Assembly: GCA_013398015.1 (NCBI GenBank) | Contig: VZRR01009823.1 | Span: 248,001 to 312,000, forward strand | Source of the DNA: Oreocharis arfaki | Taxonomy: Eukaryota; Chordata; Aves; Passeriformes; Paramythiidae | Direction of reading: 5' to 3' | Length of the DNA stretch: 64,000 nt | Shown here: one piece after another, positions 27,601 through 39,600 of the stretch | Layout of the letters: the number at the start of each line of letters is the position of its first letter | How positions within the stretch are numbered: position 1 is the first letter of the stretch | The notes under the pieces: generated by a model | Told to the model about the DNA's origin: nothing | What the model saw: only the letters and a program-made list of their open reading frames with translations | Database searches by the model: none | Program-made: the position numbers and the translations under genes

Positions 27601-30600
27601 TTGTGCTGCAGAGCTGCCAGGCTGGGCTGGGAACACCTCGGCAACCTGAGCCTGCAGTGCTGGGCAGCAGCCAAGGGTGCAGTAACGAGACATGGCCAGG
27701 AGGGCTGCACTCACCTCAGCACTGCTGCACCTTCCCTGACCCTGCTGCCCGAGATGTGCAAGAGGCAGAGCAGGGAACTTCCCCACAGCCACTGCTCCTT
27801 CCCTCTCCTGCTCTCTCTCATAACCATCGTGCTCCCCGTTCTCTGTGGAGCATTGTGCAAGAGGTGATGGAAGAGAAAAAGCCACTCTCAGGACAACATT
27901 CCCAGCACAAACTTAGTTAACAGAGGCTGAGAAACAGTTAGCTATTTCCTAGGTCACATTTTACTGAAAAACTAGAAACCAATCTCAACTCTCATACAAA
28001 ATTACACAGTTGTGACTGAAGCTGAAGAAAACTGAGCTCACTTATACCAGGGATGACCCCAGCAGCACCAAGAGAATGAAATCTGCATTTGCCACTGAGG
28101 CACAATCCTGTGAAGACATTGCTGTCAGAATAACTGACCATTTGCAGGGCTTATGCCATTCATATTTGGAAGACGCCAGTTAACATGGCAGAGCTTTAAA
28201 GTTTCTCCCTTCCCATGTGGTTCTTTCATTTCCGGCTACTCCTGAACAGTCTTTCTAAGCTTTCATTTTCCTCCTCTGAATGTGCCATCACAAAGACATC
28301 TTTTTCATTAAAAACTGAGCTTCCAATCAAAGCGTTTTCACGCTGGTTTAAATTTTTTTTTTCAATTACAAAGAACACACTGAAAATGAAACAAGAGTTG
28401 GTAGAAATAGCTGGCATTTGGATATATTTTTTTCTATTTCTGAGGCCTATCAGTGAGGATGTTTGCTAAATATTTCTTCATTTCTAAAAACAGCTCTAAA
28501 GAATTCCTTTCTAGGTATATATAAAAAAAATGTACAATATATTCCCCAAAAATGAGAAGCGTATTTCACTCCTACATGTCTGGCATCTTTTCCGTTTCTC
28601 AACAGGAAAAGGTGTAATAACAGTCAATTTGATGTTGCAAATAGAGCGTGCTTTGTGCCAGAACATACGAAATTCTAAAACTCTTTGCATCCACTATCTG
28701 TAACTTCAATCTATTGTGCTAGTTTTTGCGTGAGAGTACAGAAAATTAATGTCCCCAGGGATATCTGGATAATAACAAGTATTTCAGTGTTTATCATCAC
28801 ACTGCATGACACGACCACGAGTAAACAGTCTGCTCCAAAAGATTTGATGAATATCCACTATAGATGCCTTATAAAGCCTGATGTTCTTGCTGTCATTCTC
28901 ATCTAGTTGCTCCCCAGTGCCTGCCAAGAATTATTAGCTTTATCTCATCCATCAAAGAGTTTGCAATTCCCACCGATGCTGTAACAAACCACCCAAAACT
29001 GAAATTGCTATGCCAGCTCAAAGCCTCCTGCACTAGGGCAGTTTGTTCCTTTGTTTCCAATGCTAATCCAACAAAATCAACAATTCTGCCACAAATGCAG
29101 AAAAATCAGGGGAACATAAGAGCAGAGGAAGGGCTGAACTCCTGCACCCAAGATCAGCCAGCAACAAGAAATGGTCTGGAACAAAAGCCTGAGTAGCTGT
29201 GCAGTGAGCAGAGGGTTGCTGAACAGCCCTGCCAAGAAATATATTCAGGTCTTCTCCAATTAGTGCTATTCTGACCGCTGCATCACATGTCCAGTGCAGC
29301 TTGTGAGGCTGCCACTTCCAGCAGCCTTCTGTGCCTGCTTCAGCACCCAGCAGCAGCTGGGTTTGTCCTCTCAAACCAGCTGCTCAAATTGCATACCATG
29401 AACTATTCACCAAGGCACCAACTTGACCCCTCCTGGCTAAAACATGCTGGCAGTGAAAAGAAGATTCCTGTATTTTCATCTTGAGCTGCTGGCATGTGCA
29501 GAAAACATTATCTTCCAGGACAGCTCCCCCTGCTCCATAGGGGATGGGGCTGATGCTGGGCTACACAGCTGCTAACAATTGATCGACCTTGGTAAAGCAC
29601 ACTCCCCAGTCAATAAACCCCTCACTGGAATGTCACTCCTACCCTGAGAACCAGAGGCACCTCAGGAATGCAGAGCTTCTTTTCTTTTCTGTAAAGGAAA
29701 AAACAGCTCCTCTAATCCTTTCCTCTCTGCACATGCTAGAGGAGAGGCTAAAGGGGCAGAAAAAACCTCCTAGAATGCAAACAATTTGTCATCTGGCTCA
29801 GAAACTCAGCAATTTTAATTCAGCCTCAGGAATATGCTGTATATATCTTTGTCCTATTCTGCACTCAAAGAATTTTGTTGAGGTTACTTGGAGGATTCTC
29901 AGCTGCAGGTTGACTGCATCAGCTAACAGCAAGGGGAACAGAAAGGCCAGGATAGTGGCAGAAAAGCAAAGCCAAAGGTCATGACGATAAATCAGCAGCA
30001 GGCAGTGCAAAGCACTAGAGAGAGAGTGAGGGGAGTTCAATAGTAATGAGGAACACTTCACTGTTCGTGTTAAGAAGTTCACTTTGCAACACTGCCACTC
30101 TCCCATTCCATCTAAAGGAAATGTTAAGGACTCTGCAGAAACCCGGGAGATTCAACATTTATGTGAAACTGTATTCATTTTACCACTAAAGCTTGCTGCA
30201 GTCTTCAATTAAAGACAATGAAAGAGCCACTTCTGCTGTAGGGCCTCCACTGCAGTGGCAAAGTGAGGAGGTGAGAAGTCTCTCATCTATTCCAGCCACA
30301 GACTTTGACCCCTTTGGTCTCTGCAGTCACCAAAGGGAACCTCCAGCTCCTGTGAGAATGGTGAAGTGTACCAGCACCTTTGGTGATGGCAGCTGACTCA
30401 CCAGCTTCTGGAAGAGGTCCCCGACACGTTGCTGGTGACTCCACTGCTGCACTCGGGGAAAGAGCCCATCATAGAATTCTTTGTGGATCTCATAGAGCTC
30501 AGGCACTTTGAAGAATATTGTCTCAATCTGCTGACTGGTCAGCACAGGCTGGGAGGTGGTGGCAGCGGCTTTCAAAGGCTTCATAGGCTAAAATGAGGAA

Positions 30601-33600
30601 AGAAGGAAATAATTATCAAGCAAACCGCAAACATTCACCTTTGCCACATGGCAACACATCCCTCCATCCAGTTATTTTTTATCCTATTAAAAAGTGATAT
30701 TTGCATTCACACAACTCCTGAAAGCTACACATGAACAAGTTCTCTCATGGAGATCAGCCATCCCTGGTAGGTGGATTTTCCCTGGATATTAATGCTGCAA
30801 TTAAAATCCCTTTGCACTCCATTTCCCTCATCTCCGTCCCACTGTACAGCAACACGAGTAATAATTAGCACAAGATACTTAAAGACGGAGCTCCTGGATG
30901 CCACCACATTAACAACTCCCAAACTGCACTATATCCAGTCCTTCCTTTAAGCCTCTCTCTCTCTACTGGAGGAGCAACAGGTACCTTCTGCACCAAGCAA
31001 CTTGTAACCCATGGCACGTGAAGTTCAGGGAAACTCTGGAGAGAAGTAGCAGCGAAAATTCAAGTACCAGTGTTTGAACTGGCATCTGTCTCCAGTACTT
31101 ACCAGCAGCAGGGCCTCCAGGTGGCTCAGGTAGGTTTCCTCACTGGCTAGGATTCCTGACAGGACCCATTTTCTCATCTCCAGGCCTTTCTCCAGGTCTG
31201 GCTCACTCTACAAAGAAGTTGTTTAAGAGAAAAAAAACTTTAAAAAAATAAAGAGCAGGTTGCAGGGAGAGTAAGAAAAAATGCCAAGAATGAGGATGGA
31301 GAGTAAAAACCATTCAGTTGACCAGAGCATGCTTGTTTTTTCTGTTTACTTTCAGACTAAAAACCAAACAAAAAATCCACCTATGCTCTGCACCTTGTTT
31401 CTAGAAATATGCAAACATAAAACAATAAAGAAGTTTTTATTTACCAGCAACTAATGCCACTTAGATTATTTACAGGTGTTAGCTTTAGTCATCCAACTGT
31501 GGTGCCTCAATTAGGTGGCCAGACCTCTTCACAAAATTCAAAACACGGAGCTTAAAAATTCAGAATTCATCCTCCTAAACAAATCTCAGGGCCTTTGTTC
31601 TGTGCAACTCCCTCCCTCCTCCCACAGGAGCTGTCCAAAGCCATGTTTCTGTGAGCAGACAGGATCACTCCTCTGCACCTCCCCAGGTGTGCACGAACAT
31701 GCCACAGTCACAGCCCGACCTGGCTCCACAGGCCTGCTCTTCCTCCCACTCTCTACTGTTCCCTAACTTATTTTTCAGTACCAGCTCGCACAGTGTCTAT
31801 TTTTAGTGAGAGGATGGAATAATCAGCATGGCTTGGAATGCACATGCTGATTTTCTTACTGGGATTCCATGAAGGAGTTCTTAACCAAAACAACCGAAGA
31901 GAGGGGGGAAAAAGCCCCGCATAAATATGTTCATGGGCTAATGGGGAAGACTAGCATGAAGTGTTAAGAGAAGCAGTAATCCCTTCTGTTGAATTTCAAT
32001 CATCCTTCCTCTCAAAAATGTTACCTGAAAAAGAGTTTAACCTGATAAAGTGAAACTGAGTGTTTCCAAAACCTCTAGAAAAATTTGGTCAAGCAATGAA
32101 GGTTATAAATAATGAGAAACATCTGCCTTTTACAGAGTCTTATTTCCAGTTCTTTTTATTTCCGTCATTCACAGAAATAGCATTTTAAAACTTTTGCAAC
32201 TTTTTTATGTTGTTAAATGTCTCTAAGAATAGAGTAAGAAGTTGGCTCTGAAAGGGTACATACTTTTCAAGGGATTTGGGTAGGTTTTTTGGGGCTCCAT
32301 CCTACTCCTAATATCCAGAGGAATCTCCAGCTTTTGATTTCACAGTGGGAGGATTAGGAAGCAGAGCAGTACACTCCACTCTGGCGACTAAACATACAGC
32401 CCTATAGCTGCCCCCAAAAAATCTCCACTTAGTTTAGAGTCCTCTGCAGATGTATAGATGAGGTACCTAGGCTACAGGTTCAGTTTGCAGGAACTATCAC
32501 ATCCTGAGTGTGACTTTGAGCCTACGTACAACACAAAGAAAGAAACAGATCCTCATCCAGATATTTCCAGATAGATCCTCCCAGATATTTCTGGATTCGG
32601 TCTCCTCAATAACCATCCTGATTTTTGAACAGTTTCATTAAATTTCACAAGCTATATTCTAGCCTAAAAGACTTGCAGCAACTACTCCATAAAAATTTTG
32701 TGAGGTGTCAAATACCACCACCACCTCTTAAATAAAAGTGGCAGACAGAAGCTGCTCTAAGGAAATGGGTAAGATTTACACACACGTTAGGTACTACATG
32801 GAAAGAAGAACTTCTCTTTGCATCCCACCCTTCAGTGACATTCAGTAAGAACCACGGTGCCTTTCAAAATCTTGAAAGGGCATCTCAAAGAAGACAGAAA
32901 TTTCTAATTCACCAGTCAGTGTTCAGAAGACTTCAGAAAAACACCAGTGACAAACTACATGGTAAAATGAACACTGCACCAGGCTCTATGCACTACAGAG
33001 CACCCGTGTGACTCTCACAGAAATGTTCAATGAGGCTGTGACCATTCCTTATGGTTTCTGTGCCGGGAGTGCCTGGATGTCCAGCTCATGGACCATTTTG
33101 TAAGGCATGGTACACACATGTAATCAAAACAGGCAGCCCCAAGACATTTAACAAAGATTGCCTTCATCCAAAGAGGAAGGGATGTGGCAACCCTGGTGCA
33201 AGAAAAACACAATTGCTCTTGGTTTCCAAATGTTTCTTACAACACTTACAAAAGAAAAGTGCAGCTACACAAAGAAGCATTGAGAAAAACTAACAGTGCT
33301 CCAAAGTCCCCACTGCTGAGGATGAGGCAACTGGCCAATATTGACACAGCACTATAATTATCTTTACCAGGTTCTCTTGGAGGAGGTGAGGATTTAAAAA
33401 CCAGCTGGGTATGTTTGTAACATCTCTAAAGAGCAGCACACAATGACAAGTTATTTAAATGACTAAAACTTCCCCATCACGACAGCGGCACAAGAGTTTT
33501 CCTTATAGCAGTGAGGACAGTTTTCCTCTTCACAAGTAAAAGCTTTAATTTACAAGCCAGTTCTTGCTGGGTACCGTCAGCTGACAGAGACAGCATTTTC

Positions 33601-36600
33601 TGCCGGAATGTTAATTTCCTCCCGTTAAAAGAGGCGTGCTTTCAGAGAGACAAACATTTCCCAGGACACACTGCAGGCCTTCCTTCCTGGCCATTACCAC
33701 AACAGCACTGTGAAAAGTCCATGGTTTTGTCCTAACCTTTTTTTAATAGGAGCATTTTTCCAAGTGTGATGCTTGCAGAAGTCAGCCTTGGCCACAGCCA
33801 GCCAAGACACAGGGCAGGGCCTGGCTGCTTTATGCTCTGCACAGCAATTGCTGAAGAAACCCTCAGGGGAGTTTATCCAGCAATCACAGGGCACATTACA
33901 AGATCTCCAATGCAGAACCTCAAATTTACATACAGCTTCCTCCAGTGTGAAAAGATGATCCCCTGCTCCTGCTGTGTCAGGGATCAATGCAGCACCAGGG
34001 CACTGCTCTGTGCATTGTGCTCCTGCTCCTGTTCCCTCCCAGGAGCTGTGTCGTGACAAGAGCTCCTGCTGAGGGAGGCCTTTGCTCACAGTGGCAGCTG
34101 AGGCTGCACGGAGCACGACGAACATCTGGAAAACAGCCTCTGTGCTTCTTCAGCCTCAGGGTGCTTTTTAAGCCACACTTGTTATGAAATGTACTTCAAG
34201 ACTCAGAAATTCACTTGGTGCCAAAACCAGGAGGAAGAGGAGCAAGTTTATTATTTGGTATTACAACATTCCTTACTCACAGATCTGGGAACAGGCTCAC
34301 CTGCTCACCCAGAACAGGACAGCAGTGAGCAAGCAGAGACTGTGGGACTGTCCTCCCACCCTGCCCTCCCAGCACGGTGGTGCACTCTGGGCCAAGGGCA
34401 TTTCTGCTTTGCTCGTATCTGACACGGAAGGGAAACAAAGAGCAACACTGTGACTTCAACAGCCTCACTGCCCTCTGCTCCTGCACTCTGGCCAGGACAG
34501 TTAAGAGGGAACATCCTGGGCATTGGAATCAAGCTCCCCACCAGTACAGGGAGACCTGCCAAGGCTGAAGACTCCTTTCCCCTACCCTGGCAAGAAGGGA
34601 GCAGTCTGAAATCTTTGAGCTGCTTGTGGCAAGAGAGGAGGAGCTGGTACCACATCTACCAGACCACAGAGGATGGGGAAAATACACCTATTACCAAAGT
34701 GCAGATGGGATGTTCCCAGCAGGAAGTGGGAACAGCCTATATTGGCAAACTCTAGCCACTCAGCAGGGAGTATCAGGTGGTCAGCAATCCATCCCATGCT
34801 TCCTACCCAGCTTGGTTAGCCTGTTTTCCACTTGTACAAGTCTGACTAGTATTTCATGCTCCGACTGTCCCTGCCTCTTTGATGCCAGCACTCACGTCTA
34901 GCACTTCTCCATTGCCTTTCCACCTTTTGGTTACCTCTCTACCCACATGTTTCAGAATAAATCTTACAGGACTGTACCAGCATAGTAGTCAGAGCATTCC
35001 TGTCTCCCTGCCATGGGAGCTGTGAGGACCCAGCACCTAGCCAGATCTGAACAAGCAAAAAATCAGTGCTTTGCTCCCACTCCTCATGAACTACATTTAA
35101 AAAACACCAAAACAATAAGGGAGGTAGAAAGCAGGCTACAGGAAATTACACCGGTATCTCATGCCTATAAGATCCTGGTGTTCTCTCTTCTCAACTGGGT
35201 GGTGCTTTTTCCCATTCCAAAGCCTTAAAAACCAAGATTGAGTCACAGTGCAATTTTGCAACCTGAACCACAGCCAGTGAGAGGGGTTGGAAGCTCTGGA
35301 GATATCAGAGCATACATGCTGGCCCTGAGCCATGGCTGGGTTGAATGTGTTTACAGCTTGTCAGCCTAAGTACTTTAGTTTACTAACCAGGTTGGCATCG
35401 CATGTTTTGTTCAATTACTGCAAGGCTGACATTCACCAGCTCCAAGGTTTAGACAGATTCAGCTCTTCCTGACTCTGTTTAAAGAACTCAGGGCTTCCTG
35501 GTTCTTGTTCAAATTAACAGCAATAATTGTTTTCTTGAAAATGTTAGAAGATCACAGATTAAGAATCTAGAAACCACAACACGTAAGATTTTGCAAAGAG
35601 GTTGCTGCTGGCACAGCTCTGTAAAGAGATTCAGGGATTCAAAGTGGGCGTACAAAAGGCACTTTAACTCTTCCTTTGGTACAGGGTGTTCATACACCAT
35701 GCAAAGAATGCGTTCAAAGGCAAGGTTTCCTGTAAGGACAACTCGCAGTCTCATACAGAAGCTGACCGCCTACAAAGGAGAAAAAACATTCAGTTCAATT
35801 TTTAGAGTGTAAATGTATTTGCAAGCTTCTGCTGGAGGTGTCTCATTGTCTTGGTGATATTAAACAGGGCAAATTCTGTAATCAAGACAATCATGCTCCA
35901 TGAGGGGAGGGGAAGGAGCAGGGAGAGAAGCCAACATTATTTATAACATCAGTACTGGTGTGCCAGCTCTCCTCAGGAAGGGCTGTACATCCAGGCAGAG
36001 CCCTTAAGGAGCAAAGAATTGGAGAACAAAAAGGAAAAACTGCATCTGTTGGGGGTGGTGAGGGGAAAGCAACAGTAAAACAAAACAAACAAACCAATTC
36101 AAATACTGAGAGGAAGAAAGGAGAATGATTTGGAAATGCTGGAGGGGGACGGACAAGCTAGCAAGAGTAGTACCAAGAAGAGCAGTAATCCCATTTACTG
36201 CTGTAGCTTCAGAGGTCAGCTTCTCTGCATCCCTTTGGGACCAAGCTAGGAGCAAAATCAACAACCTGCTCTGCCACAGCCCTGCTCTTGCTGAGCTGGC
36301 AGACAGCAGGAACAAAAGGATCTGATCTGAGGAAAGGCAATTGTCCTGGGTTGCAGTATATTCTATTACCATCTTCATGAGCTGTGAAACCAGGTGGGGC
36401 AATGTTTCTTTGCCTCCTCCCTCCGGACTATCTTCTGTTAATGGGAGCATTTGTGCCTTGCCAAAGGACTCATAGATAACGGGCTCTGGACTATCTCCTG
36501 TTAATGGGCCCATCGGTGCCTCACCACCCCATTGTGAGATGCTCCGCCTGGGAGGGGGCACTGAACATTTCCCACCTGGATATAATCAGAGGTTTTTCAG

Positions 36601-39600
36601 GCACAAGGTAGCTTTTTCTCCGATGGACTTCCAGAGGACAAGAAGCTGCATCACTGGACCTTCAGGCGAGGACCAGACCCTTTTCCACAGGACCACTGTT
36701 TCACCAGAACCATCGCACCCGCCCTGCTCACCGGGAGCCACCAGCGCTGCTGCCGGCTGTGACCAGCACTGCTCCAGGAGGGGAAGCTGCCTGGCAGCCG
36801 AGAAGGCTGCACTGGGTGACTGTGCTGTTATAACTGCCATAGTCATTGTGGTTTATTGTTTTGTTTTGTTTTATATATATATAAATTAGTAAAGAACTGT
36901 TATTCCTATTTCTCATATCCTTGCCTGAAAGCCCCTTAATTTCAAATTTATAATAACCCGGGGGGAAGGGGATTGCATTTCCCATTTCAAAGGGGGTTTC
37001 TGCCTCACTTAAACAGACGCCTGTCTTTCAAACCAAGACAGCAATGGCTGCCAATGCTGCACCAACCACGGATGCACAGCAGAAAAGGAAAGAGAAATTC
37101 TACCTGAAAGTCTGTAAGTACCAGCCAATTTCTTCTCCAAACATAACAGACAGTAGGAGGTAGTCACTTAGCTTTAGCATTCCTGCCTCCCTTGCTTTGA
37201 TATATGCAAGAATCGGAGAGATCTATTTTGTCAAAAACTCATCTTCTAAATTCCTGAGAAGGGACTCCCTTCATTTGCTGAGGCAGTGGGATGAGCTTTG
37301 CCTTTCCACTGCCTCCCCTGCACCACCTCCGCAGAGCCCCACGTAATGTCTCTGAGCCTGGCTCTGCTGGTGAGCATCCTGAAAGGCCTTTCTCATTTCT
37401 GCACCTCCCAGGCTGCAATCTCTCCTTATATGAGGAGCAGCAACAGGATGACGGTGAGTGAAGCCTCCCCCTTCTCCCAGCCTTCTTTCGCCTACAGGCT
37501 GCAAGCTACCCACTCCAAAACTCCCAGCAGTAATTCTTCTCTACTGAAGGGTGTCAGTCACTGACTTTCCAGCTGTGCCAACACCTTCCTGTGGCCTAAA
37601 AATACTGTAGCAAGCTCTTCCTCTGTCCTCCTCTAACTTTATCCAGGTATTTTCTCCGCTCTTCACACTCACTGTACGGGAAAGACAGACACATTCTCTC
37701 TCTTTCTGCGAGTGAATTATCACTATTTTTTACCAACAGTCTGACACCTTCTGAAGCTACCAGCACTGTCTTATTTGGCAAACATTTGGGCTGACATTTT
37801 CCAAGAGAGGTTTCCAGAATTTCTGTAAAGTTCAATCACAACAGTTCAGCTGTTACAGAAAGGAAGGTTTGGGAAAATTAAATCACTTCTCAAGTTAAAT
37901 AAACAAACAACTTAGGCATTAGTGGAACCTATTTCTCCTTCTTCCTCTCTCCCTGTAGGCTTGCTTAAGAGCAAAGTTTGGCAAAAGCACTGGTTTTATG
38001 GCAGGACACACATGAGCAGCCCAGCCTGAGATTCTAGAAGAGCCAGAAGGAAGGGTCTGACCCAACTTGTTCCATACAAACATTTTTTAAGGCCTCCTTA
38101 CCACAAAAATGACAGGTCAAGGGCTGCTGAGATCCACACTACAAATGCCTGTGTTGCTTGTCCTTGTCTGGGTCACAGACAAAACTAATGCTGGTGCAGC
38201 CTTGTCCTCCTCCTTGGACACCAACAGTTTGTGCAGTGGGCAGGGAACAGGTGGAATGGGAATATGCCAGCTGTGGCTGAAGTGGCACAGTTTGGAGGCA
38301 GAGCAGTCAGCATCTCCTCATCTGCTTATGAGATACAGGTGGCAGAAGGGATTAGAAAACACTGCCCAGATGACCAAGTGTACACACCACAAACCTCTGG
38401 AAGTCAACTGCAACTCTCAATTCTTGGAACAGAATGTGCGGGGAGTTGGTCGCCCTACACACTGAGGGAACAACAGGAAGCCCCTCCACAAGTAGTCCAG
38501 GAGGTTTCCCTTGACTCTCTTGCAGCAAAAGACATTGCTTTTGGCACTCCGCACTTTCTCTATGGTGGCTGGACAGAGCAGGTGAACCCTGATGTGCTAC
38601 CCAACCAAAGGCTATAGCTGCTCCAGGGAGAAGGAAGAACTCAGTCAAACACCTGGCAGAAAAACACAAAGCCCAGAGCAAGCCCATAAAATAGATCAAA
38701 GCAAAATGCCCTCAATATTCAGATAACAACAACGCAGTCCCCAAGAGGGAGGCAGGTCTCATGGATAAGGTGGATGAACATCACAGCAAAATGCTGCAGC
38801 ATCTGTGTGATAAGTGAATTACTTAGATTTATACTTATAAAAAATAAATTAAAAATATAATTGTTTGCAACATTTTCCGTTTTCTGGGTGCCTGACTGGA
38901 GTGCTGTTAACTCTTGGTTGCCAAGTGAAATTAAAGGAATTTTACTTTAATGTGAAGAAAGCTGTGTTAAAAGTCAGAACCTGGTTTTGCAGAACATTGC
39001 GCATCTCACATTAAGCACCCAAAATTAGCAGATGCTTCTCCCATAACCTGTCTGCCTTGATTACCTGTGGTTAGTGAACATACCACCCTCTTATCTCACA
39101 GGAACACTGCTAGGATAATTAAGGCGTTCCAGCTGTACTTGGAGTTAATGGAAACGAATACTTTTGTACCCAGAGAAGAGTTTGCAGTGTCCTGTAACTA
39201 AGGTGCACACACAGCTCTAGAGATGAAACACTTAATCAGGTGAGTATCGTCCACTATACCCCCCGCACAGGGCAGGAGCCCACAGGAAAAATAGGACAAT
39301 TGAGCAATTCAAAGTCATCACAAAGATTCAAGACTTCTTAACTTCTGAATGACTTTACAACCTTAATGTTTTGCCATGGTGTATGTAGTGCATGCATTGT
39401 GTTGTTACATACAGTTCACTTCACTCCCAGACTCTGGTCATAAAAATAATGTGAATTTTTCAGAAATAACTGCAGGCACCTAAGGAAAAAGTAAAAAGGG
39501 CAAGAAGACAACTTTGAAAGCAAACACATCTAAACGAAACATGTTTTCTGCTAATCAAGTTTAGTGCAAAAGAAAATAGAAGAGACATACGTCCTGGTAC

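Larger units (their letters stand above)
36342..37040 (+). mobile_element. Solo LTR of an ERVL-type endogenous retrovirus (passerine family)
   Basis: A 699-bp element starts TGTCCTGG and ends CCAAGACA, so it has TG...CA ends with imperfect 8-bp terminal inverted repeats. It is flanked on both sides by the same 5 bases, GCAAT (36337-36341 and 37041-37045), a target duplication of the size made by class III (ERVL-like) retroviruses. The body, with its GTAAAGAACTGTTATTCC segment and CTTTCAAACCAAGACA end, matches the songbird ERVL LTR type I remember (TguLTR-like). There is no internal gag-pol, primer site or second LTR beside it, so it is a solo LTR left by LTR recombination. As read it lies antisense to BCR. 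Family naming is from memory. Confidence 0.88.

Noticed and set aside
36004..36561. 185-codon minus-strand frame
   Set aside because: Its N-terminal part is antisense to the LTR and its rest is plain intron, so it is not a retroviral or host gene.
36342..37040. Full-length endogenous retrovirus
   Set aside because: Only one LTR is present and both sides are bounded by the same 5-bp duplication, so no internal region remains.
38109..38699. Three overlapping frames of 115-128 codons in intron 2
   Set aside because: They overlap on both strands with no similarity; open in several frames because of local composition.
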